Below, piece by piece: positions 1 through 10,442 of a DNA stretch of 64,000 nt (positions within the stretch are counted from its first letter, which is position 1; the number at the start of each line of letters is the position of its first letter). Below the pieces are notes generated by a model. It saw only the letters and a list, made by a program, of their open reading frames with translations, did not search any database and had not been told where the DNA came from. This stretch comes from Pegoplata infirma. Lineage: Eukaryota; Arthropoda; Insecta; Diptera; Anthomyiidae. Location: contig OY992536.1 of NCBI GenBank assembly GCA_963921195.1, positions 104,434,778 to 104,498,777 on the forward strand, given 5' to 3'. The position numbers and the translations under genes were made by a program.

Positions 1-397
1 TACATATATCGGCTGTAAAATATATAATAACATTGCCAGAAACCATTTATGCGTTTGGGGATTTTTGGGGATTTTTTAGTTACAAAATCTACAAAATAAA
101 ATTTAAAATTACCACCCAAATTTTTTTTTTAAAAATTGAAGAAATTTTTTTTTGTGTAATTTAAAAAAAAACATATTTTTTATTGTGTGGGTATTTTTAG
201 GGATAATTTGTTATATTTTTGGGGACAACTAAAAAAAATACCTGACAACGCTGATTGTGGGTGAATTTTTTCGTGATTTACAATACGGGGCATGTTGCAG
301 ACTCGTTCGGATTTGGAATACTCGTAAAACGCAAAACGAATATTTTTTCGGAATGAAACCACTTCTATGCGATTCAATTCATTTCCACTTTGATTTT
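1..397. other. AT-rich flank, no gene recognised
   Basis: No coding sequence is supported here. Two short GGGGATTTTT-type runs near 55-75 and 185-230 and a terminal GACAACGCTG near 244-253 suggest the right end of a hAT-like repeat whose left end lies outside the window or near position 30. That assignment is weak. Confidence 0.3.
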
Positions 398-425
398 TAT
401 ACCCTACACCACTATGTGGTACAGG
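398..425 (+). repeat. 5' end of split DINE/Helentron-like repeat (type B)
   Basis: The segment begins with ATACCCTACACCAC and the inverted GTGGTACAGG that forms the 5' hairpin of the type B dispersed repeat seen at 33.49 kb on the other strand. It stops after 28 bases because a hAT element was inserted. The remainder of the repeat resumes at 4402. The 8 bases GGTACAGG at 418-425 are the left target duplication. Confidence 0.6.
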
Positions 426-892
426 TATGGTTGCCATCCGTCCTCTTTTCCCCGGACACCGTCCTCTTTTTTACGGCGTCCGGGGCAGTCCTACTTCTTT
501 TTTAGAAAGTGTCCGGGGTTGTCCTACTTTTTGCACTTTTCCCCAGAAATTTTTTTTATTACTTCTTAACGTTTGAATTATTGGATTGTTGCACAGAAAA
601 AAAAAGTTGTCAATACAATTAATTTCATTGTTAATACAATTAAACATTTAATTGAAACTGAGCCTACATTGGATTTTGTCAATACAACATTGACTTTTGT
701 AACTTTTAAAAAAAATATCAACTCATTTTTGTCAATTAAATTCATTGTTGTATCAACAATGAAATTAATTGAAAAGTTTGTAATAAATTATATTAACGGA
801 AAAAAGCATGTTTTAATGTCATTTTATAAAAAAAAATCTAAAAATAGAACAAAAAAAATCTAAAAAATTAAAAAAAAAAAAAAAAAAACATA

Positions 893-963
893 AGCCGGCA
901 GCTGGAATCGAACCCGCAACGATCATGATACGAGTCTAGCACACTACCACCGTGCTATTCCTT
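893..963 (-). pseudogene. tRNA-derived (SINE-like) unit 1
   Basis: On the minus strand an A-box-like TAGCACGGTGG is followed about 40 bases later by a perfect B box GGTTCGATTCC (complement of 904-914), and then a long T run that would serve as a Pol III terminator. The T arm folds with one mismatch, but the 5' and 3' acceptor strands do not pair, so this is not a functional tRNA. It is one of two tandem copies. Confidence 0.6.
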
Positions 964-1070
964 GTATATATTTGTAGTTGACTATACGCGTATATTAAAG
1001 GAAATAACCCGCTTTTAATATCATTTTATTTAAAAAAAAATATATAAAAAACTAAAAAAAAAAAACATCT

Positions 1071-1141
1071 AGCGGCAGCTGGAATCGAACCGGCAACGAA
1101 TATGGTACGAGTCTAGCACACTACCACCGAGCTATCGTCAC
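1071..1141 (-). pseudogene. tRNA-derived (SINE-like) unit 2
   Basis: This is a diverged tandem copy of the unit at 893-963, with A-box-like TAGCTCGGTGG, B box GGTTCGATTCC and a following T run on the minus strand. The preceding 70-80 bases are also duplicated, so a segment of roughly 175-200 bp was tandemly copied. Acceptor strands do not pair. Confidence 0.6.
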
Positions 1142-1379
1142 ATAAATTTGAGCTTCATTAAATGAATTTATAAGGTGTCTGTGTTATCAATGAGCATTTT
1201 GTGCGTTTTTTAACAATGATTTTAATTGATGCATTTAATTGGAAATTAAATTGGATTTTTGTCACATTAACTATATACATTGTTGATACAATTAAAAACG
1301 TTGTTGAACTGGAAGTTAGTTGCTAACAATTTGTTTTGTTACTTTTGATTTCACGATATTTTTTTCTGTGTGTATTTTT

Positions 1380-1400
1380 GCTTAGGTTAGGTTAGGTTGT
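1380..1400 (-). repeat. short TTAGG-like run, probable LINE 3'-end fragment
   Basis: Three TTAGG units occur in a row. Read on the minus strand this is CCTAACCTAACC, resembling the 3' terminus of the RNase H-type LINE that ends at 25601 (CCAACCTAACC). Three units are too few for a telomere, and Diptera lack TTAGG telomeres. Confidence 0.35.
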
Positions 1401-1590
1401 AAGTGGCTGCTGACGTTTTACGCCAACACACTGAGGTCCATTGTCAACCTTTTGTGAACAGAACTCGAATATAATAAAAATAAAACACTTAAAAACTCGT
1501 ATATTTTGAGTAAAAAAGCACTTTATGTAGAGCGAAATAACTACGTTGACATCACTTATTACACCGTCCGACAAAAATGAAAAAAGTCGT

Positions 1591-2172
1591 TGAACGCGAA
1601 CAGGATAATATACGTTTGAAATTACAGACTAAATGTAGTAAAACAGCATTAACAGTTTTAAAATTCGTGATCATGTTTTCTTTTAAAAGGACTTCAAAGT
1701 TTTAGAGGATTAAATTTTATAAAATATTTTTTAAATATTTTTACTTGTCCTAGGATGCCACTATTGACAGCAAATGAATGAGGAGGATTTCCCTTAAATT
1801 GCCTATTTTATTATTTTTACATATTAGGAAAAAGGAGGTAAGTTACGTCCTTTCAAAAATGTATCCTTTAATATCATTCAACATTTTTAACAAAATATTT
1901 TGATAAAGTTTTCAAATGACTTTATTCACATCCTTTTATCCTGATACGGCAAAATAGAAAAATGGATAAATTAGGGGAGATCTTCCTCTTTCATTTTCCG
2001 TCACCAGTGTCAACCTAGGACAAGTACAAATATTTCAAAAATATTTTACAAAATATATCCTTTTAAGCTTTGAAGTCCTTTTAAAAGGAAACAGGATCAC
2101 GAAATAAAAAACTGTAAATGCAGTTTTACTCCATTTCATCTCTACTTTTAGACGTATATCATCCAGTTCATG
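1591..2172. repeat. imperfect palindrome P1 (about 580 bp)
   Basis: The left arm (from TGAACGCGAACAGGATAATA) is inverted in the right arm (ending ATCATCCAGTTCA). Matching blocks include AAAAGGACTTCAAAG against CTTTGAAGTCCTTTT and TTGTCCTAGGATG against CAACCTAGGACAAG. The centre is near 1880-1900. It lies inside the hAT element at 426-4401. Confidence 0.65.
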
Positions 2173-2437
2173 TTTAATATTGGCTGTCAGGTGGTGTTAT
2201 CAGCTATTGTGTGTCTTAAAGTTTGCTCTCCGAAAAAAAATTTGTCTATCAAAAATTTCCATTTAAATATTTTTTAAATGATTTCAAGCAAATTCCTTTT
2301 GAATTGCCCGAAATTGTATATCAGAAATTCGCAATTGTAATTCAAAAGTTTCCATTTGTATTTTAAAATTTTCTAAATGCTTTTTAAAAATTCCATTTCA
2401 TAAATTTCCAATTGTATTTAAAAAATTTCCATTTATA

Positions 2438-2697
2438 TTTTGTGAGGATCTTTATTCTGGCTCGAGGTCATTATTTTCTTTACTAATTAAAACCATGATA
2501 TTCTCATAGCATAATTTTCAAGAAAATTATTTTTTGTTTTAAATTTATTTATGTTGGTCATTTTTGCAAGACTTAATCGACACGTGTTTCGGAATTTGTC
2601 AAGATTCCATTGTCAAGATTATTTAGCAAAAATAGAAACGATATACTACAAAGTAGCAAACGAGTCTAATGACAAATCGTTTGTGCACAAACTAAAA
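2438..2697 (+). repeat. partial direct copy of the foldback element at 2917-3341
   Basis: About 260 bases from the TTGTGAGGAT...CTCGAGGTCATT block through GTGCACAAACTAAA are repeated almost base for base at 2976-3235. This copy lacks the terminal inverted segment. It is diverged from the second copy at only a few positions, suggesting recent duplication. Confidence 0.7.
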
Positions 2698-2916
2698 CAT
2701 TAATACATATTCGACTCTATCCACAATGTGAATTAGAAAGACGAAGAAATTGTACTATGTTAGTAAGTAACGATTGTCAATAACCAACAAAAATATTTAA
2801 AACATTTTACATACGATAGTCCATTGGACTACAACAATATGTTTTTTGTTGTTGTGAATGAAATTATACCATTATTAGGGCTAATCATCACTATGGCGTG
2901 CCAACCATTATGTTCA

Positions 2917-3341
2917 AATTCTGATTAATTTTTATTAATAAATAAAAATTGTTTTATTCGACCTTTAAAATATTATATTTTGTGAGGATGTTTATTCTGG
3001 CTCGAGGTCATTATTTTCTTTACTAATTAAAACCATGATATTCTCATAGCATAATTTTCAAGAAAATTATTTTTTGTTTTAAATTTATTTATTTTGGTCA
3101 TTTTTGCAAGACTTAATCGACACGTGTTTCGGAATTTGTCAAGATTCCATTGTCAAGATTATTTAGCAAAAATAGAAACGATATACTACAAAGTAGCAAA
3201 CGAGTCTAATGACAAATCGTTTGTGCACAAACTAAAGAAAATAATGACCTCGAGCCAGAATAAACATCCTCACAAAATATAATATTTTAAAGGTCGAATA
3301 AAACAATTTTTATTTATTAGTAAAAATTAATCAGAATTTCC
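2917..3341. mobile_element. foldback/MITE element P2 with ~105-bp terminal inverted repeats
   Basis: The first about 105 bases (ATTCTGATTAATTT ... CTCGAGGTCATTATTTTC) reappear inverted at the end (GAAAATAATGACCTCGAG ... AATTAATCAGAAT). The internal segment carries a decayed hammerhead-like arrangement on the minus strand near 3121-3160 (TTGACAA, stem GGAAT/ATTCC, GAAAC). The terminal blocks TTATTCGACCTTTAA and CTCGAGGTC are shared with the larger palindrome at 53.6-54.7 kb, so both appear to belong to one family. Confidence 0.7.
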
Positions 3342-3657
3342 ATTTATATTTCAAAATATTCTAAACGCTTTTCAAAAAATTCCAATTAAATATATATCAA
3401 AAATTTATTTCCATATGTATTTCAAAATTTTTCAAATGCTTTTCAGAAGATTTTGATACACAAATGAAATTTTTTGAAAAACATTTACATAATTTTTAAA
3501 TCAAAATGGAAGTTTTTGAAATACAATTAAAATATCTGAATTTATTTAAATTGAAAAGTAATTTTTTTAAAATTATTTAAAACATTTGGATATGAAAATG
3601 GAAATTTTTGAAAAACAAATAAAATTTTTTGAAATGCATTTAGAAAATTTTGAAATA

Positions 3658-4069
3658 CCCAGCAAAAAAAGGGCGGAGTACTTCTATTTGGAGTGCTTTA
3701 CAACACAAGAAAAAAAATGCAAAGGCATTCTTTTCTACTCCATAAAAAGTTGTTATTCAGCACTTAACTCATTACCTTCCGCGACACTCCTATACAAAAG
3801 TAAGTAGATACTTATTCAGTAGATAAGAAGTACTTCGAGCTTTCAAACAACTTCCAACTACTTCCCTGAAGTAGTTCTTATCTACTGAATATCTACTTAC
3901 ATTTGTATGAAGGTGTCGCGATAGGTAATGACTTAAGAGCTGAATATCTATGTATTCTGGAGTAGAAAAAAATATTTGTGTGTTTTTTGTTATCTTTGTT
4001 GTATTGCATTACATTTGTTATAGTTTTAAAACACTCCACTGGGAAGTGGTAATGACTTTTTTTGCAGGG
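3658..4069. mobile_element. TA-flanked MITE P3, palindromic
   Basis: Ends are CCCAGCAAAAAAAG and TTTTTTTGCAGGG, flanked by TA on each side. Most of the interior is an inverted repeat, for example CTCATTACCTTCCGCGACAC against GTGTCGCGATAGGTAATGAC. The element lies inside the hAT element at 426-4401. Confidence 0.65.
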
Positions 4070-4401
4070 TACAAATAGAAAACACTGATATACATTGAAC
4101 ATTTTTGACTTATATTTAGAATTTTTTTAAATATAACTGGAAATTTTTTAATTCTAAAGAGATATTTCCAAAATATAATTGAGTGGATATTTCCAAAATA
4201 TTGAAATATAATTGGAAATATATTTTTCTTAGTGAAAAAAAATTGTTTATTCTTAATAAAAATGTTTTTTTTGCATGTTGTATCGCGTTAACTTTTTTTA
4301 AAATTAATTTGTTAAAAAAAAAAGTCCTCTTTTTTGGGTCAAATGTCCTCCTTTTTTGAGGCTGACGTCCTCTTTTTCTCAAAATGCAAATGGCAACCCT
4401 A

Positions 4402-4535
4402 GGTACAGGGTATATTGAATTTGTGCTGATGTTTGTAACTACCCGAAATATTGGTCCTAGACATACCTTCAAGTATAAAACAATGGTGTAGGGTATCATA
4501 TTGTCGGGCTTGACCGACTATAACTTTCTTACTTG
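4402..4535 (+). repeat. 3' part of split DINE/Helentron-like repeat (type B)
   Basis: This continues the repeat begun at 398 after the hAT insertion. It contains ATATTGGTCCTAGACATACC and ends with the hairpin GTCGG-GCTTGA-CCGAC followed by TATAACTTTCTTACTTG. The hairpin about 16 bases before the end and the lack of CTRR are features of Helentron-associated elements. The copy is internally deleted compared with the one at 10621-11352. Confidence 0.6.
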
Positions 4536-5696
4536 TTTAAAATGATTTCATTTAAAAAAAAAAAAGCATTCGTTTAGCGTTTTACAAGTAAACCACTTAT
4601 TTCAAATCCGTACGGAATTAAGTCTGTTGAGTGATTAAAATTTTTGTTTCGTGATCGTGATTGAAAAGCCACTCACGATGCCATCTCTAGTTTAAACTGA
4701 TCTTTCGTTTTATTCAAAGAACAGATTTTAAAGATACGTACTTGGTTAATATGAAAAATGCATTTAGATATTGTTTTATTAAGATGTATACGTTTTTCAG
4801 AAATTTCGTGATATTCCATCGTTTTAAACATCATCATCATAATCTGATCACCTTCCCTTGATTTTAAAACGGACCTTTGTGCAGTGGATAATATAAGGTG
4901 AATGCATATCATAATTGATTTTGGAAAAGTTAACCATAAAAAATAAATCTATCGTAAAGTAAAGGGGCAAATCAATAAAACTGTGCTAGTCACAAAAATT
5001 AACAAGCTGGTCACCTTGCTGGTAAATCAAATTTGTACGCTAAATTCAGTGGTTCTAGCCGTTTTTCAAAATTATTTTTTAATTCGCGATTTAAAATTGT
5101 AATGCTTAGGTACCACAAAAATATAATTTTTCTGCTTTTGGAATAATTTTTAAATACAAATTTAGAAAACGCATTGTTTTTTTTTGCAATTTTTTTTTAA
5201 CTTTTACTTCTAAATATATATTGAAACTGGGTTTTCATTGAAAAAGGCCGTGTGCAAAGAACATCATATTGAGTAAAATACCAAAAATTTTGGACATTTT
5301 TGTTAATAAGTTGAAACATATTTACTTTTTTGGCACTTTGTTAGCACCACGAATTAGGTATTTTAAATACCTTTAATCTGATACTAAATATGCCTATATT
5401 AATTTTGAGTTAATAGGCGTACATCGTAAAAAACTCAAAAAGGTCAACTTCCCCCCATACAAATCGACACCCCCTAAAAATGATTTTGGGCCGCTAAAAA
5501 AAATACGTGTCGAATTAATTTTCGTTCTGAACAACAAATCCAAATTTCATGAAGATCGTCGAGTGACACCAGGGAGACTTCCTTGTTAGTAAAGCGATTA
5601 ACAATATTCAACCTTTGTTTTCTCAATAGTAGTGTTGGTGCAAATAGAACCTTGTTGTTCTAAGGTCGCGATATATTACACAGGCCAACACTCAAT
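4536..5696. other. no recognisable gene or element
   Basis: AT-rich sequence with frequent stops in all frames and no domain-like translation. The segment GATGCCATCTCTAGTTTAAACT near 4678-4700 is shared in inverted form with 59030-59050. Nothing else is identifiable. Confidence 0.4.
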
Positions 5697-6270
5697 TTGC
5701 TTCTTTGAATTTATCTGACTGATTTTAGTTAATTTGGGTGCGCTGAATTCAAATCTTTAATCAGTTTGTCTCTATCAGCTCTAGTTTTCATAATTTAGCT
5801 TTTTTATACCCTCCACGTATGACCTCCAATTTTGACAGTCCGTCAGGTTTTTCAAAAATTTTTTTTCATCAAAATTTCTTATTTACATTTATGGTAGTTA
5901 CCAAAAAAAAAATTTTTCCGGAAAAAAATTTTTTACCCAAAATTTTTTTTAATTTAAATATTTTTTTCGTTTGAAAAGTATATTTTACCTTCCAGTCAAC
6001 TTATAGGTATCAAACCGGTTCGCTTAAGATGTGCTTTTTTGATGAATTCAGTTTTGGCAACTACCATAACTGTAAATAAGAAATTTTGATGAAAAAAATT
6101 TTTTTGAAAAAAACTGACCGACAGCCAGACTGTCATAATTGGAGGTCATAAGTGCAGGGTATAAAAAAGCTATATCATGAAAACTAGAGCTGATAGAGAC
6201 AAAGTGATTACAGATTTGAATTCAGCGCACCCAAATTAACTAGAATCAGTTGATAAATTCAAAGAAGCAA
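5697..6270. repeat. palindrome P4 (about 570 bp)
   Basis: The outer arm TTGCTTCTTTGAATTTATC is inverted at the end as GATAAATTCAAAGAAGCAA. Inner matching blocks include GGGTGCGCTGAATTCAAAT against ATTTGAATTCAGCGCACCC, and TGACCTCCAATT against AATTGGAGGTCA. Arms are about 240-250 bp and the centre is near 5985. DINE-like TATACCCTCC sequence is embedded in the arms. Confidence 0.75.
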
Positions 6271-6299
6271 AAATCTTTTTTAATTTTGTCGGGCTGTGT

Positions 6300-7478
6300 T
6301 ATTGAACAATGAACGATTCTAAGACATTCTAGTGATTTCCTTTTGTGGAAGGTACAGTACAGAACAGTCCAAAATAAAAGAGCTATACTCCTGAAGTTTA
6401 GCACGATTATGTCTTATGATAATAGGCTGGTTCAGAGGCATTTTTGTATATTTGTTCAACAAATGAAAATTTTTTTTATGCCATATGAAGTTAATTTGAA
6501 CCAAGATGATTAGGAAATGCTTTTTTTCGGCCTGCCCCCTTTTAAGGTCGTGGCTATAGAAAATAATTAAAAATAATGATAAAAATGAATTTGTAAACCT
6601 TTATGAAGAGGAAAAGTGTCCTTCAACGTCCCCCAGCCGACTCCCACCAACTTAAAACTTAAAATTATTCAAATTTCAAGTTTTTTATGCATTTTTTACA
6701 TAAAAAAAGTAAATTCAGTTATGCAACTTATAAGTTTTTAACTAATTTTTTATTATTAATATATTAATTATTTTATTTTTAAGTTTTTTTGTATGAATTG
6801 TTTATTTTTTATACCCTCCAACCACAGTATGGGAGTATACTCACTTTGTCATTCCGTTTGTAACTCATCGATATATCGGTCGGGGATCCCATAAAGTATA
6901 TATATTATTGATCCATGATCGACTCTAAGACATTCTATGAATATCCGTCTGTCCGTCCGTCCGTCCGTCTGTGTGTAGATAACACAATGCAGTCCAAAAC
7001 AAAACAGCAAGACTCCTGAAGTTTGGCACAAATATGTCTCATGTTCATAGGCAGGTTAAGTTCGTGAATGGGCAAAATCGGGCCAGGGGAAAAAAGTTCC
7101 CCCTTGAAGAACTGAACCAACCTCTGAAAAAAAACACTTTTTTAAGTGTTTTTTTGTATTTTTGGTAAATAAATAAAACATTTGGTATATTTATCGCGAT
7201 GGGAAGGTGCTCTCAACGTCCCCCACTGACCCCATCACCCCCCCCCCCCAAAACGCGCCTGAATTTTTTTTTTTTTTTTATTCTTTTTTTTTAGAAGATT
7301 CGGCACAGCCGAATTAAACACTCTCACTTGTTTTTGTTAATAAAATTATTTTTTAATAACGAATTTTTTAATCGTTATTCTCATCGATTAATCGAATAAT
7401 TTTTTAAATTTAATCGTTTGATCGAACGAACAAAAACAATTATTTGAATTATTCGAACAAATTTGAAAGGCGAATAAT
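6300..7478 (+). repeat. degraded DINE-like (type A) interior, split by a younger copy
   Basis: Sequence from about 6411 to 6810 and then 7331 to 7478 matches 9800-10425 as one continuous stretch (shared blocks AATAGGCTGGTTCAGAG, AGGAAATGCT, CGATTAATC). The break at 6810/7331 is the insertion site of a complete type A element. No host reading frame. Confidence 0.6.
6811..7330 (+). mobile_element. DINE/Helentron-like element, type A
   Basis: It starts ATACCCTCCAACCAC with the inverted GGGAGTAT close behind, carries the GTCCGTCC microsatellite near 6945-6970, and ends with the hairpin TTCGGC-ACA-GCCGAA followed by TTAAACACTCTCACTTG. The related sequence at 10261-10290 is the empty site (GTATGAATTG, T-run, GTTAATA), which defines the borders and shows insertion into a T tract without an obvious duplication. 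That fits Helentron-type insertion between T residues. No Rep/helicase coding sequence, so non-autonomous. Confidence 0.65.
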
Positions 7479-7976
7479 ACTGTGCAACAAATTTTAGGTC
7501 ATCGCTTTGAGCCTCAATGCCTTCAACGCCATATGAAAGTAGACTATCAAATGGACAAATTCACCAAAGGGTTTTGCTAAGTCAGTTCGGATTTATTTTT
7601 TATAGCCCACAGAAATTTTCATTTTTTTATCAAAGTCGTTTGGAAAACGTAAGAAATACTATAATAAAAACACATCTGAGCTTCAAACTATGGTTTGATG
7701 TCTTCAGTAAAATTGTATGGCGGTTCTTTTCTTAGAACAATTTATCCCTCTAACTGCCATTTTAACGGGTCATTTTAGTCCTTTTTAGAAAACTAAACAC
7801 AGAAGTCTAATTAAACGTCCATTTAGAGGGTTAAAATATTCTACAAATATTTTTCTCATAAAATTTCACTAGGGGTTGTCAAATGTTCAAAGTTTGTGCG
7901 ACATGCGCAAAATGCTTAAAAAGGGTCAAGTATAAAAAATCAATATTTTTTATTATTTTTACAAAAGCAGTGTTAA

Positions 7977-8421
7977 CAAGTAAAAAAGTTAAATTCGGCC
8001 TTGCCGAATGTAGTGATACCCTCCACAATTTCAAAAAGATTATTGCAAAAAACTTTATTTAAAAGGAAATTACATTTGAAAAAAAAAAAATTTTGAAAAA
8101 AAAATTTCCGCGAAAAAAAATTTTGGTAAAAAAAATCCGCGATTTTTTTATTTTTTTTGTGTTCGTACTTGTTTAAATACCATTTGGTGTTCAATTATGT
8201 TCACATATGACAACCAGAAGCCGAATTAAAGCATTTTGTATTTTTAGGTTATGTTGAATGTGCTGAAATTTTTGAGGTGTGCTTACATTTTCGTTCATAA
8301 TTTTTGAACCGCTAAACCGATATCGCTCAAATGCAATACCAAACTTCTCGGGAGAACTTCCAATAAATATGTTAAGTTTCAGTCATCTCTGTGCAATATT
8401 TTGTCCGCGACAGCATTTTCC

Positions 8422-8487
<66 letters not shown>

Positions 8488-8661
8488 GGACAGACGGACA
8501 AATCGGACAGACGGACAGACGGACATCGCTAGAATGTCTTAAAATCGATCGGGCATTATGAATATATATACTTTATGGGGTCCCAGATCGATATTTCGAT
8601 GAGTTACAAACAGAATGACAAACTTATATATACCCTCTATCACTAGAGTGGAGGGTATAAG
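7977..8661 (-). mobile_element. DINE/Helentron-like element, type A, inside palindrome P5
   Basis: On the minus strand it runs from CTTATACCCTCCAC to the 3' hairpin TTCGGC-AAG-GCCGAA and AACTTTTTTACTTG. The right arm of the host palindrome lacks it (9301-9320), so its borders are defined by comparison: the filled site can be read as insertion between two T residues or as a TAA duplication. It includes a long GACA microsatellite. Confidence 0.65.
8423..8487 (+). repeat. (GACA)n microsatellite
   Basis: About 16 uninterrupted GACA units, continuing into GGACAGAC-type variants up to about 8525. This is the expanded GTCTG/GTCCG core of the surrounding DINE-like element read on the opposite strand. 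Confidence 0.9.
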
Positions 8662-9797
8662 TAAAAAACACCGAAAAAAACAGTGCAAATATACTTCTGA
8701 GCTAAAAATTATGTTCTGATGTTTTTTATAAAATTTTATGATGATTCTTTTCTTTGACCAAATAAACCCTCTAGCTCCCGTTTTAAGGGGTCATTTTTGT
8801 CCTTTTTTAAAAGAAATGCAAAAAAGTCTTTAAAAAACGCAGTTAGAGGGTTAAAATGTTCTACAAATATTTTCTGCACAAATTTTACTAGGGGTCGTCA
8901 AAGCCAAAAAATTCATTTTGACTATGTAAAATGCTAAAAAAAGTAAAGTTGTAAAATTTGCACATGTGTATGTATACAATTTTTGCACATATTTTTTTAG
9001 CATTTTACATGGCCCAAATGTCGTTTTAGGCTTTGACGACCTCTAGTAAAATTTGATGCAGAAAATATTTGTAGAACATTTTAACCCTCTAACTGCGTTT
9101 TTTAAAGATTTTTTTGCATTTCTTTTAAAAAGCCGTTTTTTTAAAGACTTTTTTGCATTTCTTTTAAAAATGGACAAAAATTACCCCTTAAAACGAGAGC
9201 CAGAGGGTTAATTTGGTCAAAGAAAAGAATCATCATAAAATTTTATAAAACACATCAGAACATAATTTTTAGCTCAGAAGTATATTTGCACTGTTTTTTG
9301 TCTGTGTTTTTTAACACTGCTTTGGTAAAAAAAAAAATAACAAACATTGATTTTTTTATACTTGACCCTTTTTAAGCATTTAGCGAATGTCGCACAAACT
9401 TTGAACATTTGACAACCCCTAGTGAAATTTTATGAGGAAAATATTAGTAGAACTTTTCAGCCCTCTAAATGGACGTTTTATTAGACTTCTGTGTTTGGTT
9501 TTTGAAAAAGGACTAAAATGACCCCTTAAAATGGCAGTTTAAGGGTTAAAATGTTTTAAGAAAAGAATCGCCATACAATTTCACTGAAGACATCAACTCA
9601 TATTTTGAAGCTCAGATGAGTTTTTATTATAGTATTTTTGACGTTTTCCAAACGCCTTTGATAAAAAAATAAAAACTTCTGTGGGCTATAAAAAAGAAAT
9701 CTGACTTTGCAAAACCCTTTGGTGATTTTGTCCATTTGATGGTCTACTTTCAAATGGCGTTAAAGCCATTGAGGCTCATTGTTTTTGTTGCACAGTG

Positions 9798-10425
9798 TAA
9801 TAATAGGCTGGTTCAGAGAAAAAATCGGACAAGGGGGAAAATGTTCCCCCTTAAAGAACTAAAACAACAAAAGAAAAACACAAGTTTTTTTTGTATATTT
9901 GTTCAACAAATGAAAATTTTTTTTATGCCATATGAAGTTAATTTGGACCAAGATGATTAGGAAATGCTATTTTTTCGGCCTGCCCCCTTTTAAGGGCGTG
10001 GCTATAGAAAGTCATTAAAAATAATGATAAAAGTATTGTTTTGGGCGTAAATATCGTAAAAATTAATTTGTAAACATTTATGAAGAGGAAACCTGTTCTT
10101 CAACGTCCCCCCGCCGTCTACCCCCAACTTAAAACTATTCAAATTTCAAGTTTTTTATGCATTTTTTACATAAAAAAGTAAATTCAGTTATGCAACTTAT
10201 AAGTTTTTTTACTAATTTTTTTATTATTAAAATATTATTTTTTTTATTTTTAAGTTTTTTGTATGAATTGTTTATTTTTTTTTGTTAATAAAAATATTTT
10301 TTATAACTAATATTTTATTCGTTATTTTCATCGATTAATCAAAAAATTTTTTAAATTTAATCGTTTGATCGAACGAACAAAAACAATTATTTGAATTATT
10401 CGAACAAATTTGAAAGGCGAATAAT
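9798..10425 (+). repeat. uninterrupted copy of the 6.4-7.5 kb repeat
   Basis: It matches 6411-6810 plus 7331-7465 without the 520-bp insertion and so serves as the empty-site comparison. It contains the type A interior motifs (AAATCGGACAAGGGG, AATTTGTTCAACAAATG). Confidence 0.65.
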
Positions 10426-10442
10426 TGATAACTCTAGTATGA

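Larger units (their letters stand above)
591..1372. repeat. TIR repeat of the CACAGAAAAA family
   Basis: It starts CACAGAAAAAAAAAG and ends TTTTTTTCTGTGTG, an inverted terminal pair shared with the larger repeat at 53403-58317. The interior has repeated TTAATTGTATCAACAATG-type motifs and the two tRNA-like units. No reading frame of note. Borders are approximate. Confidence 0.5.
426..4401 (+). mobile_element. non-autonomous hAT-superfamily element, 4.0 kb, with nested insertions
   Basis: The element starts TATGGTTGCCA and ends with the inverted counterpart TGGCAACCCTA. It is flanked by exact 8-bp direct repeats GGTACAGG (418-425 and 4402-4409), the target-duplication length of hAT transposons. 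Subterminal regions at both ends carry repeated GTCCTCTTTT motifs. No transposase reading frame is visible, so it would depend on a source elsewhere. It interrupts a DINE-like repeat and contains a TIR repeat with tRNA-like units, three palindromic elements and repeated TTTCCATTTGTATTT tracts. Strand is arbitrary. The ends are well supported; how much of the interior belonged to the original hAT is not known. Confidence 0.8.
7479..9797. mobile_element. 2.3-kb palindromic element P5
   Basis: Termini are ACTGTGCAACAAA and its inverse TTTGTTGCACAGT. The whole left half is inverted in the right half: the block around CAAATGGACAAATTCACC (7549) matches GGTGATTTTGTCCATTTG (9721), and the block around CCTCTAACTGC (7749) matches GCAGTTTAAGGG (9533). 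Within each half the motif AACCCTCTAACTGCGTTTT recurs, so the arms are themselves repetitive. The centre is near 8990. The left arm is interrupted by a DINE-like element at 7977-8661. A related single-copy relative starts at 48985. Confidence 0.8.

Noticed and set aside
893..1141. Functional tRNA genes
   Set aside because: Box A and B sequences are present, but acceptor strands do not pair and the T stem has a mismatch.
1382..1398. TTAGG telomere repeat
   Set aside because: Only three units; flies lack TTAGG telomeres, and the CCTAACC complement matches a LINE 3' end.
4116..4499. 127-codon minus-strand ORF
   Set aside because: It spans the end of the hAT element, its target duplication and the DINE fragment, so it is a chance frame across a transposon border.
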